Positions 1 to 8,408 of a stretch of DNA of 64,000 nucleotides are shown here, piece by piece. A program made the position numbers and the translations under genes. The first letter of the stretch is position 1, and each line of letters begins with the position of its first letter. The stretch covers positions 2,867,501 to 2,931,500 of the forward strand of contig NZ_AP028679.1 of NCBI RefSeq assembly GCF_037076455.1, read 5' to 3'. The notes beneath the pieces are model-generated. The model was not told the origin of the DNA, made no database searches, and was given only the letters and a program-made list of their open reading frames with translations. The stretch comes from Desulfoferula mesophila. GTDB taxonomy: Bacteria > Desulfobacterota > Desulfarculia > Desulfarculales > Desulfarculaceae.

Positions 1-75
1 GGCAACATGACCGTAACCGTGCCTTCCCAAGGCGTCGCCGGAGGCGGAGCCCCGTCCACCGGTGCCGTCCGCTAG
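1..75 (+). CDS. C-terminal end of an unidentified upstream protein (partial)
   Basis: The first 24 codons read open and end at a TAG at 73-75. The tail contains NMTVTV followed by a Gly/Ala/Pro/Ser-rich stretch. It lies 63 bases before the macA-like gene on the same strand, so it may belong to the same efflux operon, where an outer-membrane channel or second adaptor would be expected. The visible residues are too few to assign a family. The frame itself is only modestly supported, because any GC-rich frame of this length may be open by chance. Confidence 0.4.
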   Translation, partial: GNMTVTVPSQGVAGGGAPSTGAVR

Positions 76-138
76 CAACCCCAACCGCCATGTTATAAAA
101 TCTGCCCAAGTCGGCACCCTCATAATCGGGAGCGCTTC

Positions 139-1389
139 TTGAAAAAAGCCAAAGGGCTAAAATGGACGGCGGCCGCGCTGGTGATCTTGGCCCTGGCCGC
201 GGGGCTGTGGACTTGGTGGCCCCAGGGCGATCAGGGCTTGCAGGTCAGCGGCAAAGAGTTTCAGGTCAAGCGCGGCACCATCCGACGCATGGTGGTGTCC
301 ACCGGTACGGTGAAGCCCCAGGTGGGGGCCGAGGTCAAGGTCGGCGCGCGGGTCAGCGGCCGGGTGGAAAAGCTATTGGTCAGCATCGGCCAGACGGTCA
401 AGGCGGGCCAGGTGGTGGCCTTGATCGAGCACCAGGACCTGGAGGCCAAGCTGCGCCAGGCCCAGGCCGAGCTCAACGCCGACCAGGCCCGCCTGGTGCG
501 GGTGCAGACCACCGGCCCCAAGGAGATCGCCCGGGCTCAGGCCGAGCTGACCGAGGCCAAGGCCACCCTGGACCTGACCACCCTGGACTATGGCCGTCAG
601 GAGAAGATGCGCTCCAGCGACCTGGTGGCCCAGGACGCCCTGGATCGGGCCCGGGAAAAGCACCAGGTGGCCCAGGCCCGCCTCAAGGCGGCCCAAGCCA
701 AGCTCAACCAGGTCCGCCACACCTATGAGCAGGACGTCAAGGTGGCCCAGGCCGACCTGGCCGCTTCCCAGGCCAAGCTGGCCACCGCCCAGGTAAACCT
801 GGACTACGCCACCATCCGGGCCCCCATCGACGGCGTGGTCTCCAGCGTGTCCACCCAGGAGGGCGAGACCGTGGCCGCCAGCCTGAGCGCGCCCACCTTC
901 ATCACCATCGTGGATCTGGCCCGCCTGCAAGTGGACGATTTCGTGGACGAGACCGACATCGGCCTGGTCAAGCTGGCGCAAAAGGCCTTTTTCACGGTGG
1001 ACGCTTATCCGGAGCAAAAGTTCCGGGGCGAGGTGGAGGCCATCCAGCCCTCGGCCAAGATCGTGGACGACGTGGTCTACTATCCGGTGACCGTCAAGAT
1101 CCTGGGCGACTACCAGGACAAGCTCAAGCCGGAGATGACCGCCACGGTGAACATCATCGCCGGGGTGCGCCGGGACGCCCTGCTAATCCCGGCGCCGGCC
1201 ATCCGCCGCAAGGCCGGCAAGACCATGGTCTACGTGAAGCGCGAGGGCACGGTGGTCCTGGTTCCGGTGGAGGTGGGCTGGACCGAGGAGTTGCGCGCCC
1301 AGATCACCAAGGGCCTTCAGGAAGGCGAGACCGTAATTATTCCCACCAGCGCCCCCCTGACCTCCGCCAGACCGGGCGCGGGGCACTGA
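139..1389 (+). CDS. macA: MacA/HlyD-family periplasmic adaptor protein of an efflux pump
   Basis: This is a 416-residue membrane-fusion protein that would link an inner-membrane ABC transporter to an outer-membrane channel. Residues about 9-28 form an N-terminal membrane anchor after a KKAKG start. A biotinyl-lipoyl half-motif (GARVSGRVEKLLV) is near residue 70, a long Ala/Gln/Lys-rich alpha-helical hairpin spans about 95-220, and the second lipoyl half (ATIRAPIDGVV) follows. The C-terminal beta-barrel contains MTATVNI. The start is a TTG at 139 with GGGAG just upstream. The next gene, an ABC ATPase, begins 7 bases after the stop, followed by two permeases, which is the macAB arrangement. The exported substrate cannot be told from sequence. 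Confidence 0.9.
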   Translation: MKKAKGLKWTAAALVILALAAGLWTWWPQGDQGLQVSGKEFQVKRGTIRRMVVSTGTVKPQVGAEVKVGARVSGRVEKLLVSIGQTVKAGQVVALIEHQDLEAKLRQAQAELNADQARLVRVQTTGPKEIARAQAELTEAKATLDLTTLDYGRQEKMRSSDLVAQDALDRAREKHQVAQARLKAAQAKLNQVRHTYEQDVKVAQADLAASQAKLATAQVNLDYATIRAPIDGVVSSVSTQEGETVAASLSAPTFITIVDLARLQVDDFVDETDIGLVKLAQKAFFTVDAYPEQKFRGEVEAIQPSAKIVDDVVYYPVTVKILGDYQDKLKPEMTATVNIIAGVRRDALLIPAPAIRRKAGKTMVYVKREGTVVLVPVEVGWTEELRAQITKGLQEGETVIIPTSAPLTSARPGAGH

Positions 1390-1396
1390 TACCCCG

Positions 1397-2125
1397 GTGA
1401 TCAAGCTAAAGGGCATCACCAAGACCTATTACCGGGGCAAGGTTGAGACCCCGGTGCTGTTGGGCATCGACCTGCACGTGCGCCCCGGCGAGTTCCTGGC
1501 CATCATGGGCCCCTCGGGCTCTGGCAAGTCCACCTTGCTGCACATCCTGGGCCTGCTGGACCGCCCCAGCGGCGGCTCCTACCTCCTGGATGGCGCGGAG
1601 GTATCCACCCTGAGCGACGACGAGCTGGCCCGGCTGCGCAACGACAAGCTGGGCTTCGTGTTCCAGGCCTTTCACCTGCTGCCCAAATCCACCGCCCTGG
1701 ACAACGTGCTGCTGCCCTTCACCTACGCCGGTCACTATCCCCCCGACGCCCGGGAGAAGGCCCGCGTGGCCTTGGGCCGGGTGGGCCTGGAGCACCGGCT
1801 GCACCACCGTCCCGGCGAGATGAGCGGCGGGGAGTGCCAGCGGGTGGCCATCGCCCGGGCCCTGGTCAACGACCCGGAAGTGATTTTCGCCGACGAGCCC
1901 ACCGGCAACCTGGACCAGCGCTCCTCCCTGGAGATAATCAGCATCCTGCAGGGGCTGCACGCCGAGGGACGCACCATCGTCCTGGTCACCCACGACTCGG
2001 CGGTGGGTTGCATGTGCAACCGCTTGCTCCGGGTGGTCTACGGCAAGGTGGCCAGCGACGAGGCGGTGGCCGAGCCCACCATGGCCCTCCAGCAACTGGA
2101 GGTCCTCAAGGGCGCGGCCAAATGA
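1397..2125 (+). CDS. MacB/LolD-type ABC transporter ATP-binding protein
   Basis: This 242-residue ATPase energises the pump formed with the adjacent permeases. Walker A is GPSGSGKST near residue 38, the Q-loop lies in [10 protein letters not shown], the signature is [15 protein letters not shown] and Walker B is [12 protein letters not shown]. The [10 protein letters not shown] and DEPTGNLD forms are typical of the LolD/MacB/FtsE group. The signature has Glu-Cys where Gln-Gln is usual, a tolerated variant. In E. coli MacB the ATPase and permease are fused, whereas here they are separate. The start is GTG at 1397. The stop overlaps the ATG of the next gene (ATGA), implying translational coupling. 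Confidence 0.93.
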   Translation: MIKLKGITKTYYRGKVETPVLLGIDLHVRPGEFLAIMGPSGSGKSTLLHILGLLDRPSGGSYLLDGAEVSTLSDDELARLRNDKLGFVFQAFHLLPKSTALDNVLLPFTYAGHYPPDAREKARVALGRVGLEHRLHHRPGEMSGGECQRVAIARALVNDPEVIFADEPTGNLDQRSSLEIISILQGLHAEGRTIVLVTHDSAVGCMCNRLLRVVYGKVASDEAVAEPTMALQQLEVLKGAAK

Positions 2126-3336
2126 ACCTGGGCTGGCGCTTGATAAATGCCGCCCTTGGCTCCCTGTGGGCCTTCCGCTCCTATGCCGCGCTGATGATGA
2201 TCGGCCTGATCATCGGCATCGCCTCCCTCACCGTGATTCACCAGATCGGCCAGGGGGCCCAGCAGGCGGTGAGCGCCCGCATGGCCTCCATGGGCTTTGG
2301 GGCCGACTCCTTTTTCATCTCCTCCGGCGGCGGACGCCTGGGAGTGCGCCGGGGCATGAAAAGGGTCATGACCCTGACCCCCGAGGACGCCCAGGCCATT
2401 GCCCGGGTGGACGGGGTGGCCCACGTGCTGCCCCACAAAAACGTGGCCCGTACCCAGGTTTCGGCCGGCGGCAACAACACCACCACCCGGGTGCGCGGGG
2501 CCACCCCCGGCTGGGCCGCGGCGCGCAACTGGCCCATGCTGTCGGGGCGCTTCGTCAGCCGGGCCGATATCGGGGGCAACGCCAGGGTGGCGGTGCTGGG
2601 CACCACGGTGGCCAGGGAGCTTTTCGGCACGGCCAACCCGGTGGGCAAGCGCATCCGCATCGGCCGCACTCCCTTCATCGTGGTGGGGGTGCTGGAATCC
2701 AAGGGCGCCAGCAGTTGGCACGACCGCGACGACATGGTGCTGGTGCCCCTGTCCACGGCCACCAAACGCCTGAGCCGCGACGACAAGCTCAGCGGCATGC
2801 GGGTCACCATGAACGACGCGCGGCGGGTGGAAGAGGTCAAGGCCGAGGTGACCCGCGTTTTGCGGGAAAACCACACCCTGGGACCGGGGGTGCCCGACGA
2901 CTTCTTGATCATCACTCCCGACGAGTTGATGAAGCTCATCACCCGCCAGAGCCGTTCCCTGGTGGTCATGCTCACCTTTGTCAGCGCGGTGAGCCTGTTC
3001 GTCTCCGGGGTGGTGATCATGAACATCATGCTGGTGGCGGTAAGCGAGCGGGCCTATGAGATCGGGGTGCGCCGGGCGGTGGGGGCCAGGCGGCGCGACA
3101 TCCTCTATCAGATCCTGGTGGAGTCGCTCATGGTGGCGGCGGCGGGCGGGGTGTGCGGCCTGCTCTTTGGCCTGCTCTTGTCCTACCTGGCCACCTGGCT
3201 GTTGGCCATACCCACCGCCTTCAGCCCCATGGGCTTCTTGTGGGCCCTGGGTTTCAGCGCGGCGGTGGGCCTTTTCTTCGGCGTGGCCCCGGCCAAAAAA
3301 GCGGCCGGCCTCAACCCGGTGGAGGCCCTTCGATGA
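2122..3336 (+). CDS. MacB-like ABC transporter permease, first of two
   Basis: This 404-residue permease starts at the ATG overlapping the ATPase stop. It has the MacB plan: one N-terminal transmembrane helix (about residues 20-40), a large periplasmic MacB-PCD domain (about 45-270), then three C-terminal helices with the FtsX motif. The family motif RRAVGARRRDIL sits near residue 320 between helices, and the tail reads GVAPAKKAAGLNPVEALR, typical of FtsX/MacB proteins. It is a paralogue of the next gene, and the two could form a heterodimer with the shared ATPase. Its stop overlaps the next ATG. Confidence 0.92.
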   Translation: MNLGWRLINAALGSLWAFRSYAALMMIGLIIGIASLTVIHQIGQGAQQAVSARMASMGFGADSFFISSGGGRLGVRRGMKRVMTLTPEDAQAIARVDGVAHVLPHKNVARTQVSAGGNNTTTRVRGATPGWAAARNWPMLSGRFVSRADIGGNARVAVLGTTVARELFGTANPVGKRIRIGRTPFIVVGVLESKGASSWHDRDDMVLVPLSTATKRLSRDDKLSGMRVTMNDARRVEEVKAEVTRVLRENHTLGPGVPDDFLIITPDELMKLITRQSRSLVVMLTFVSAVSLFVSGVVIMNIMLVAVSERAYEIGVRRAVGARRRDILYQILVESLMVAAAGGVCGLLFGLLLSYLATWLLAIPTAFSPMGFLWALGFSAAVGLFFGVAPAKKAAGLNPVEALR

Positions 3337-4559
3337 ACCTGATGCGCTCCCGCCGCCTCATGGCCGCCGCCTGGGAGGGGTTGTGGGGCCACCGCCTGCG
3401 CGCCGCTCTGGCCGCGGGGGGGCTTTTGGTGGGGGTGGCCGCGGTGGTGGTGATGGTGGCCGTGGGTCAGGGCACGCGCAACCAGGTGTTGGAGCGCATC
3501 ACCGCCCTGGGCACCAACGCAATCTGGGTGCACTCGGCCAAGCGCGCCTTCAGCGGCCTGCGCGGGCGCACCACCAGCGCGGTCTCCGTCCTGGAACCAA
3601 GCGACGCCGAGGCCATCGGGCGCCTGGAAGGGGCCGAGGGCGCCACGGCCCTGGATACGCGACTGGTGCGCATTTCCGGTCCGGAAGGCACCACCGACGC
3701 CCAGGTGGTTTCCTCGCTGCCCAACATCTTCGAGTTGGAGGGCCAAGGCTTAAGCGAAGGCCGCTTTTTCAACGCCTTGGAAGAGCGCTCCGGCAAGCGG
3801 GTGGCGGTGATCGGCCGGACCCTGCGCGAGCACCTGGCCGGGGAAAACTCCCTGGTGGGGCGCACCATCGAGCTCAAGAAGCAGCCTTTCCTGGTGGTGG
3901 GGGAGCTCTTGCCCAAGGGCGTGGACGCCAACGGCAACGACCTGGACGACCGGCTCTACATTCCCCTCAAGACCGGCCAGGCGCGCCTGATGGGCGGCAG
4001 GCGCTACGTGGGGCTTCTGCTGGCCAAGGCCGAAAGCGAGGACGCTATCGGCGGCTTGACCCAGGAGATCACCCGGCTGCTGCGCCAACGGCACAACCTG
4101 CGCCCCGGCCAGCCTGACGATTTTTCCCTGTACACCCAGCTGGAGGCCATCCAGACCAGGGAGGAGTCCAGCCGCATCTTTTCGGCCACCATTACCGGCG
4201 TGGCCGCCGTTAGCCTATTGGTGGCCGGGGTGGGCATCATGGCGGTGCTGCTCATCTCGGTAAAGGAGCGCACCACCGAGATAGGCCTGCGCCGGGCGGT
4301 GGGGGCCAGGCGGCGCGATATCCTCTGGCAGTTTTTGGCCGAGGCGGTGATCCTGGGCCTGGCCGGGGGGGGCGGCGGGGCCTTGCTGGGCCTGGCGGCG
4401 GCCCTGGCGGTGCGGCTCTTCGGCTCCCTGGATTTCGCCCTGCCCGTGGCCCCGGCGGTGGGCGCGGGCTTTTTGGGCCTGGTCATATCCATGGTCTTCG
4501 GCCTGGCCCCGGCCCGCCGGGCGGCGGGCCTCACCCCGGTGGAGGCCCTCAGAGACTAG
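3333..4559 (+). CDS. MacB-like ABC transporter permease, second of two
   Basis: This 408-residue paralogue of the preceding permease has the same plan: N-terminal helix at about 22-45, periplasmic domain, three C-terminal helices, RRAVGARRRDIL and a tail ending RRAAGLTPVEALRD. The coding stretch for the RRAVGARRRDIL motif is almost base-identical to that of its neighbour (about 3068-3105 against 4289-4326), although the rest has diverged. It is the last recognisable gene of the efflux operon. About 140 bases follow before the convergent hydrogenase operon, and I see no clear terminator in them. Confidence 0.92.
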   Translation: MNLMRSRRLMAAAWEGLWGHRLRAALAAGGLLVGVAAVVVMVAVGQGTRNQVLERITALGTNAIWVHSAKRAFSGLRGRTTSAVSVLEPSDAEAIGRLEGAEGATALDTRLVRISGPEGTTDAQVVSSLPNIFELEGQGLSEGRFFNALEERSGKRVAVIGRTLREHLAGENSLVGRTIELKKQPFLVVGELLPKGVDANGNDLDDRLYIPLKTGQARLMGGRRYVGLLLAKAESEDAIGGLTQEITRLLRQRHNLRPGQPDDFSLYTQLEAIQTREESSRIFSATITGVAAVSLLVAGVGIMAVLLISVKERTTEIGLRRAVGARRRDILWQFLAEAVILGLAGGGGGALLGLAAALAVRLFGSLDFALPVAPAVGAGFLGLVISMVFGLAPARRAAGLTPVEALRD

Positions 4560-4703
4560 GCCGCGCCGTCCGCCCCAAAGCAACGAGGCCGCCCGCTATC
4601 GCGAACAGCCTCCTCGCATCGGACCAACATCCGGCATCACCTTCGCCTGCAGCCGCCTGACCAGAGGCCGCCGGCGCGGCATGGCGCTTTCCGGCCGACC
4701 GCG

Positions 4704-4922
4704 CTAAGCCCCGAACTGGGCCCCGCAATAAGGGCAGTAATTGAAGCCGGTGTCGTGCAGGGCCTCGCCGCAGGCGCTGCAGCGAGTGATCATCTCATTG
4801 GCGCAAAAGGGGCAGTAGAGGAAGCAGCCGCACTGCTCGCGCGCCTCCAAGGGCATATCCTGCCACTGTTCCTGGCAATCCTGTTCCTGGCAAACCTTTT
4901 CCTTGCGGGCCGTATCGGACAT
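4704..4922 (-). CDS. small double zinc-ribbon protein in the hydrogenase operon
   Basis: This 72-residue protein carries CPFC and CSAC pairs followed by CPYCGAQFG, plus additional Cys residues in its N-terminal half (VCQEQDC, CGCFLYC). The pattern suggests one or two zinc ribbons or a treble-clef metal site. It is the last gene of the hydrogenase transcription unit, two bases after the hypC stop, so a role in nickel delivery or subunit handling is plausible but only inferred. It is not HypA: it lacks the N-terminal MHE motif and is shorter. It contains no signal peptide or membrane segment. Confidence 0.7.
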   Translation of the reverse strand: MSDTARKEKVCQEQDCQEQWQDMPLEAREQCGCFLYCPFCANEMITRCSACGEALHDTGFNYCPYCGAQFGA

Positions 4923-4924
4923 GT

Positions 4925-5164
4925 CTATTCTCCCGTCCCCTCCTGGGGGACTTTTTCGGTAAGCTCCCGGAGCAGTTCCAGGGAGGCCAGGGCGTCGTCT
5001 TCCTGGACCTTGTGCAGGGCAAAGCCCGCGTGGGTTATCACGTAGTCGCCCAATTCCAACTCCGGCACCATCAGGGTAGAGATGCGCCGGTGCACCCCGC
5101 CCACCTCCACGGTGGCCATGTCCTGGGCCAGCTCAATTACCTTGGCTGGTATGGCCAAACACAT
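4925..5164 (-). CDS. hypC: hydrogenase maturation chaperone HypC/HybG
   Basis: This 79-residue protein begins MCLAIPAKV, the HypC hallmark. The N-terminal Cys2 carries the Fe(CN)2CO unit with HypD and hands it to the hydrogenase large-subunit precursor. The middle GDYVITHAGFALHKV is also typical. The gene overlaps the 3' end of the maturation protease gene by 32 bases and precedes the small zinc-ribbon gene. No hypA, hypB, hypD, hypE or hypF is in the window, so the rest of the maturation machinery must be elsewhere. This copy is probably dedicated to the adjacent hydrogenase. Confidence 0.95.
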   Translation of the reverse strand: MCLAIPAKVIELAQDMATVEVGGVHRRISTLMVPELELGDYVITHAGFALHKVQEDDALASLELLRELTEKVPQEGTGE

Positions 5165-5678
5165 TGGTCACCTCGCGGGGTTGGGCGGCGGGGCGGGCCG
5201 GAGAGCCCAGGCGCTCCAGTTCCAGGAGCACCTGCTCCACCAGGGGCTCCACCGCCTTTTCCACCCTGGGGGTCAGTTCCAGACCGTAGTGGTCGATGTC
5301 GTCGAACTCCACCCCTATGACCACCACCTCGGGCGGGGTGCCCATGAGGGGCAGCAGGGCCATGGTCTCCATCAGGTCTATCTGGTGCAGGCTGTCCTTG
5401 TATTGGATGTGCTCGGGCCGGGCCTCCCAGGGGAAGCGGTAGACCGTGCCGGGCTCTTCGCCGCCGCGCACCGCGTCCACCACGATCACCCGCTGGGCCT
5501 CCATCATGGTCCCGGACAGGGCCAGGCCCAGCACGCCGCCGTCCACCACCTTGACGTTGGGCGGAAAGTCGTAGCGGGCCATCAACTCATGGACCACCCG
5601 CACGCCCACCCCTTCGTCGGTGAGCAGCACGTTGCCCACTCCCAGCACCAGAATTTCTTGTGCCTCGGGCTCGTTCAT
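5133..5678 (-). CDS. [NiFe] hydrogenase maturation endopeptidase (HyaD/HybD family)
   Basis: This 181-residue cytoplasmic protease removes the C-terminal peptide of the hydrogenase large subunit after nickel insertion. The N-terminus ILVLGVGNVLLTDEGVGV matches the HycI/HybD GxGNxLxxDEGxG motif, whose Glu binds nickel. A second Asp is in VVDGGVLGL and a His is in DDIDHYG. It lies between the large-subunit gene and hypC, overlapping hypC. The large subunit ends with a removable 15-residue tail after DPCIACGVH, which fits this protease as its partner. Confidence 0.93.
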   Translation of the reverse strand: MNEPEAQEILVLGVGNVLLTDEGVGVRVVHELMARYDFPPNVKVVDGGVLGLALSGTMMEAQRVIVVDAVRGGEEPGTVYRFPWEARPEHIQYKDSLHQIDLMETMALLPLMGTPPEVVVIGVEFDDIDHYGLELTPRVEKAVEPLVEQVLLELERLGSPARPAAQPREVTNVFGHTSQGN

Positions 5679-5701
5679 CTTGGCCTCAAATATAGCAGAA
5701 A

Positions 5702-5730
5702 GGCGGCGGGGCAGCGATGATCCCGCCGCC
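5702..5730 (-). terminator. GC-rich hairpin between hydrogenase large subunit and protease genes
   Basis: A perfect 9-bp inverted repeat (GGCGGCGGG and CCCGCCGCC) with an 11-base loop lies just downstream of the large-subunit stop on the minus strand. The stretch after it in the direction of transcription is only moderately T-rich. It may attenuate transcription or protect the upstream mRNA, so that structural subunits are made in excess of maturation proteins. Confidence 0.5.
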
Positions 5731-5751
5731 CCGCCGCCCGTGATCAGGCGC

Positions 5752-7410
5752 CTAGCATACCTTGAACTTGCGCACCTCGTTGGTGTCCGGATCTATCACG
5801 TGCACCCCACAGGCGATGCAGGGGTCAAAGGAGTGCACCGTGCGGATGATCTCCAGGGGAGCCTTGGGATCGGCCACCGGGGTGCCGATAAGGGCCTCCT
5901 CCACCGGGCCCACCTGGCCCTGGGCGTCGCGGGGCCCCAGATTCCAGGTGGAGGGCACCACCAGCTGGTAGTTGGCGATCTTGTCTTCCTTGTCCTGGTG
6001 AATCCAGTGGCCCAGGGCGCCGCGCGGCACGTCTATGAGCCCGTAGCCCATGGTCTCGCCGGGCCATTTCCACTCGGCCACGGTCTCCACTTTGCCGTCG
6101 CGGATCAGCTCGATGGCCTCGTTGATCCAGGCGGCCATTTCGTCGGCGATGACCTTGGTCTCGATGGCCCGGGCGGCGGTGCGTCCCAGGGTGCTGAACA
6201 GGGCCGTGGCCGGCACGTTGAGGTGCTTGAGGGTGGCCTCCACCATGGTCTTCACGCCGGGCTGGCCCTTGGCGTAGGCGGTCAACACCTGGGCCAGGGG
6301 CCCCACCTCCATGGGCTTGCCATGATAGCGGGGGGCCTTGAACCAGGAGTATTTGCCGTCATAGTCGAAACGGGCGTTGTCCAGCGGCTCGGTGACCCCC
6401 TTGGCCGGCGGCAGGGGCGGACCGTTCTTGTACCAGGCCCGGGTCACCTCTTCGGTGATGGCCTCCGGGTCCACGGCGGAGATGCCCCCCAGGTCGCGGT
6501 TCATGATGACCCCGCCGGGCATGAAGAACTTCTCTTCCAAATAGCGGCCCGAGTTTTGCGGGAAGCCGCCGTAGGCCAGGAAGTTGGTGCAACCGCCGAT
6601 GTTGCGGGCGCCCCAGTCCTTGTAGAAGCTGGCCACGGCCAACACGTCGGGGATGTAGACGTTGTCGATAAACTCCTGCATCTCCTTGAGGTAGTAAAGG
6701 AACTCGGCCAGGCGGTCCACGTTGCTGATGTCGCGCACGCAGGTGACTCCGCCGGTGCAGTAGGCCTGCACGTGGGGGTTCTTGGCGCCGAAAATGGCCA
6801 TCATGCGCGCCGCCCGGGACTGGATGCGCAGAAGCATTAGGTAGTGGGTAACGGCCAGCAGGTTGGCCTCCGGGGGCAGGCGGTAGTCGGGGTGGCCCCA
6901 ATAGCCGTTGGCAAAGGGCCCCAGCTGGCCGCTGGCCACCAAGGTCTGAAGTTTTTCTTTGACCGCCCTGAAATCCGCGGCGCCGCTGTTGGGGTAGTTG
7001 CCCAACTGGTCGGCCAGGGCGGCGGTCTTCTTGGGATCGGCCTTCATGGCGCTGACCACGTCCACCCAGTCCAATGCGCTGAGCACGTAGAAGTGGACCA
7101 TGTGGTCGTGCAGGAACTGGGCGCCGTGCACCAGGTTGCGGCAGATGCGGGCCAGGGGCGGAATTTTCACTCGCACCGCGTCGTCCAGGGTGCGGATGGA
7201 GGCCAAGGCGTGCACCTCGGTGCACACCCCGCAGGCGCGCTGGGTGAGCAAGGGAGCGTCACGGGGATCGCGTCCTTGCAGAATTATTTCCAAACCGCGA
7301 AAAAGCTGGGCCGAAGACCAGGCGTTGGTTACCTTGCCGTCTTCAATCTCCACATCGATGCGCAGGTGCCCTTCAATGCGGGTTATGGGATCGATGGTGT
7401 ATTTGGCCAT
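5752..7410 (-). CDS. [NiFe] uptake hydrogenase large subunit
   Basis: This 552-residue catalytic subunit binds the Ni-Fe site. The N-terminal metal motif is RACGVCTEVHA near residue 59, with Ala where many homologues have Ile. The C-terminal motif is DPCIACGVH near residue 529, followed by a 15-residue extension that the neighbouring protease would cut after the His. The opening DPITRIEGHLRI is characteristic of group 1 periplasmic uptake enzymes. It follows the small-subunit gene by 59 bases and is probably exported with it as a complex. No cytochrome b subunit is adjacent, so the electron acceptor is not evident here. Confidence 0.95.
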   Translation of the reverse strand: MAKYTIDPITRIEGHLRIDVEIEDGKVTNAWSSAQLFRGLEIILQGRDPRDAPLLTQRACGVCTEVHALASIRTLDDAVRVKIPPLARICRNLVHGAQFLHDHMVHFYVLSALDWVDVVSAMKADPKKTAALADQLGNYPNSGAADFRAVKEKLQTLVASGQLGPFANGYWGHPDYRLPPEANLLAVTHYLMLLRIQSRAARMMAIFGAKNPHVQAYCTGGVTCVRDISNVDRLAEFLYYLKEMQEFIDNVYIPDVLAVASFYKDWGARNIGGCTNFLAYGGFPQNSGRYLEEKFFMPGGVIMNRDLGGISAVDPEAITEEVTRAWYKNGPPLPPAKGVTEPLDNARFDYDGKYSWFKAPRYHGKPMEVGPLAQVLTAYAKGQPGVKTMVEATLKHLNVPATALFSTLGRTAARAIETKVIADEMAAWINEAIELIRDGKVETVAEWKWPGETMGYGLIDVPRGALGHWIHQDKEDKIANYQLVVPSTWNLGPRDAQGQVGPVEEALIGTPVADPKAPLEIIRTVHSFDPCIACGVHVIDPDTNEVRKFKVC

Positions 7411-7469
7411 CTGAATCGTCCTCCTTCAGGGAACTGGTTTGGTTCAGCTAAACCTTCCGTCGGTCCGGT

Positions 7470-8408
7470 TTAGATGGACACATAGAAGGGGGACTGCTCG
7501 TCCCAGAAGTTCGGCTCGGAGCAACCGATGCAGGGGTGCCCCGCCCCCACCGGCCAGTTGGTGCCGTCGTTAAACTTGATCAGAGGACAGTTGTTGTAGG
7601 TGTTGGGGCCTTTGCATCCCATCTCGAACAGGCAATAGCCCTTCATGGCTCCGTCGTCGCCGAAGGTCTTCACGAACTCCCCGTTCTCGTAGTGGGAGCG
7701 GCGGGGGCAGTTCTCGTGGATGGTCTGGCCATAGGCGAACAAAGGACGGCCGTTGTCATCCAGGGCGGGCAGCTTGCCCAGCAGCAGGAAGTGCACCACC
7801 GTGGAGACCATGTTGATCACGTTGGGCGGACAGCCGGACACGTTCACCGTCTTGATGCCGGTGGCCTCGCTCACGCTCATGGCCTTGGTGGGGTTGGGGG
7901 CCGCGGCCTGCACCCCGCCGAAGCAGGCGCAGTTGCCCACACAGATGGTGGCCAGGGCATGCTTGGTGGTCTCCTTGGCGATCTCCAGCATGGTGCGGCC
8001 GCCCACCCGGCCGTAGATGCCGTCGTTTTTGGTGGGGACGCCGCCCTCGCACACCAGGATGTATTTGCCATCGTATTTGGCCATGGCATCGCTAAGGGAC
8101 TTTTCAGCGTTGTGGCCCGAGGGAGCCATGATGGTCTCGTGATAGGCCACGTTGATGATGTCCAGGAGAATCTGGTCGATCCAAGGGCGGGTGCTGCGGA
8201 TAAAGGACTCGCTGCACCCGGTGCACTCGGCGAAATGCAACCAGATGACCGTGGGGCGCTGTTTGGTCACCATGGCCTCGGCCACCTTGGGAATCATGTT
8301 GGGGGCCAGGCCCAACACCGAGGTGACCACCGTGGCGTATTTTATAAAATCACGCCGGTTTACTCCCTTGGCGTCTATCGTGCTCAACACTTCTGCCTTT
8401 AGCTCCAT
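7470..8408 (-). CDS. [NiFe] uptake hydrogenase small subunit, Tat-exported
   Basis: This 312-residue iron-sulfur subunit carries a twin-arginine signal (NRRDFIKYATVVTSVLG) at about residues 17-35. The proximal cluster motif HFAECTGCSES follows, and CVGNCACFGG and SGCPPN supply further ligands. The C-terminal half contains the medial and distal cluster Cys residues (ENCPRRSHYENG, GCKGPNTYNNCPL, HPCIGCSEPNFWD). The mature domain has the usual group 1 length, and there is no C-terminal membrane anchor, so it may be soluble in the periplasm. The start ATG has AAGGGAAAG upstream. It is the first gene of the hydrogenase operon. Confidence 0.95.
   Translation of the reverse strand: MELKAEVLSTIDAKGVNRRDFIKYATVVTSVLGLAPNMIPKVAEAMVTKQRPTVIWLHFAECTGCSESFIRSTRPWIDQILLDIINVAYHETIMAPSGHNAEKSLSDAMAKYDGKYILVCEGGVPTKNDGIYGRVGGRTMLEIAKETTKHALATICVGNCACFGGVQAAAPNPTKAMSVSEATGIKTVNVSGCPPNVINMVSTVVHFLLLGKLPALDDNGRPLFAYGQTIHENCPRRSHYENGEFVKTFGDDGAMKGYCLFEMGCKGPNTYNNCPLIKFNDGTNWPVGAGHPCIGCSEPNFWDEQSPFYVSI

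Noticed and set aside
5620-6840. Long plus-strand frame across the hydrogenase large subunit
   Set aside because: It is antisense to a definite hydrogenase gene and has no recognisable domain.
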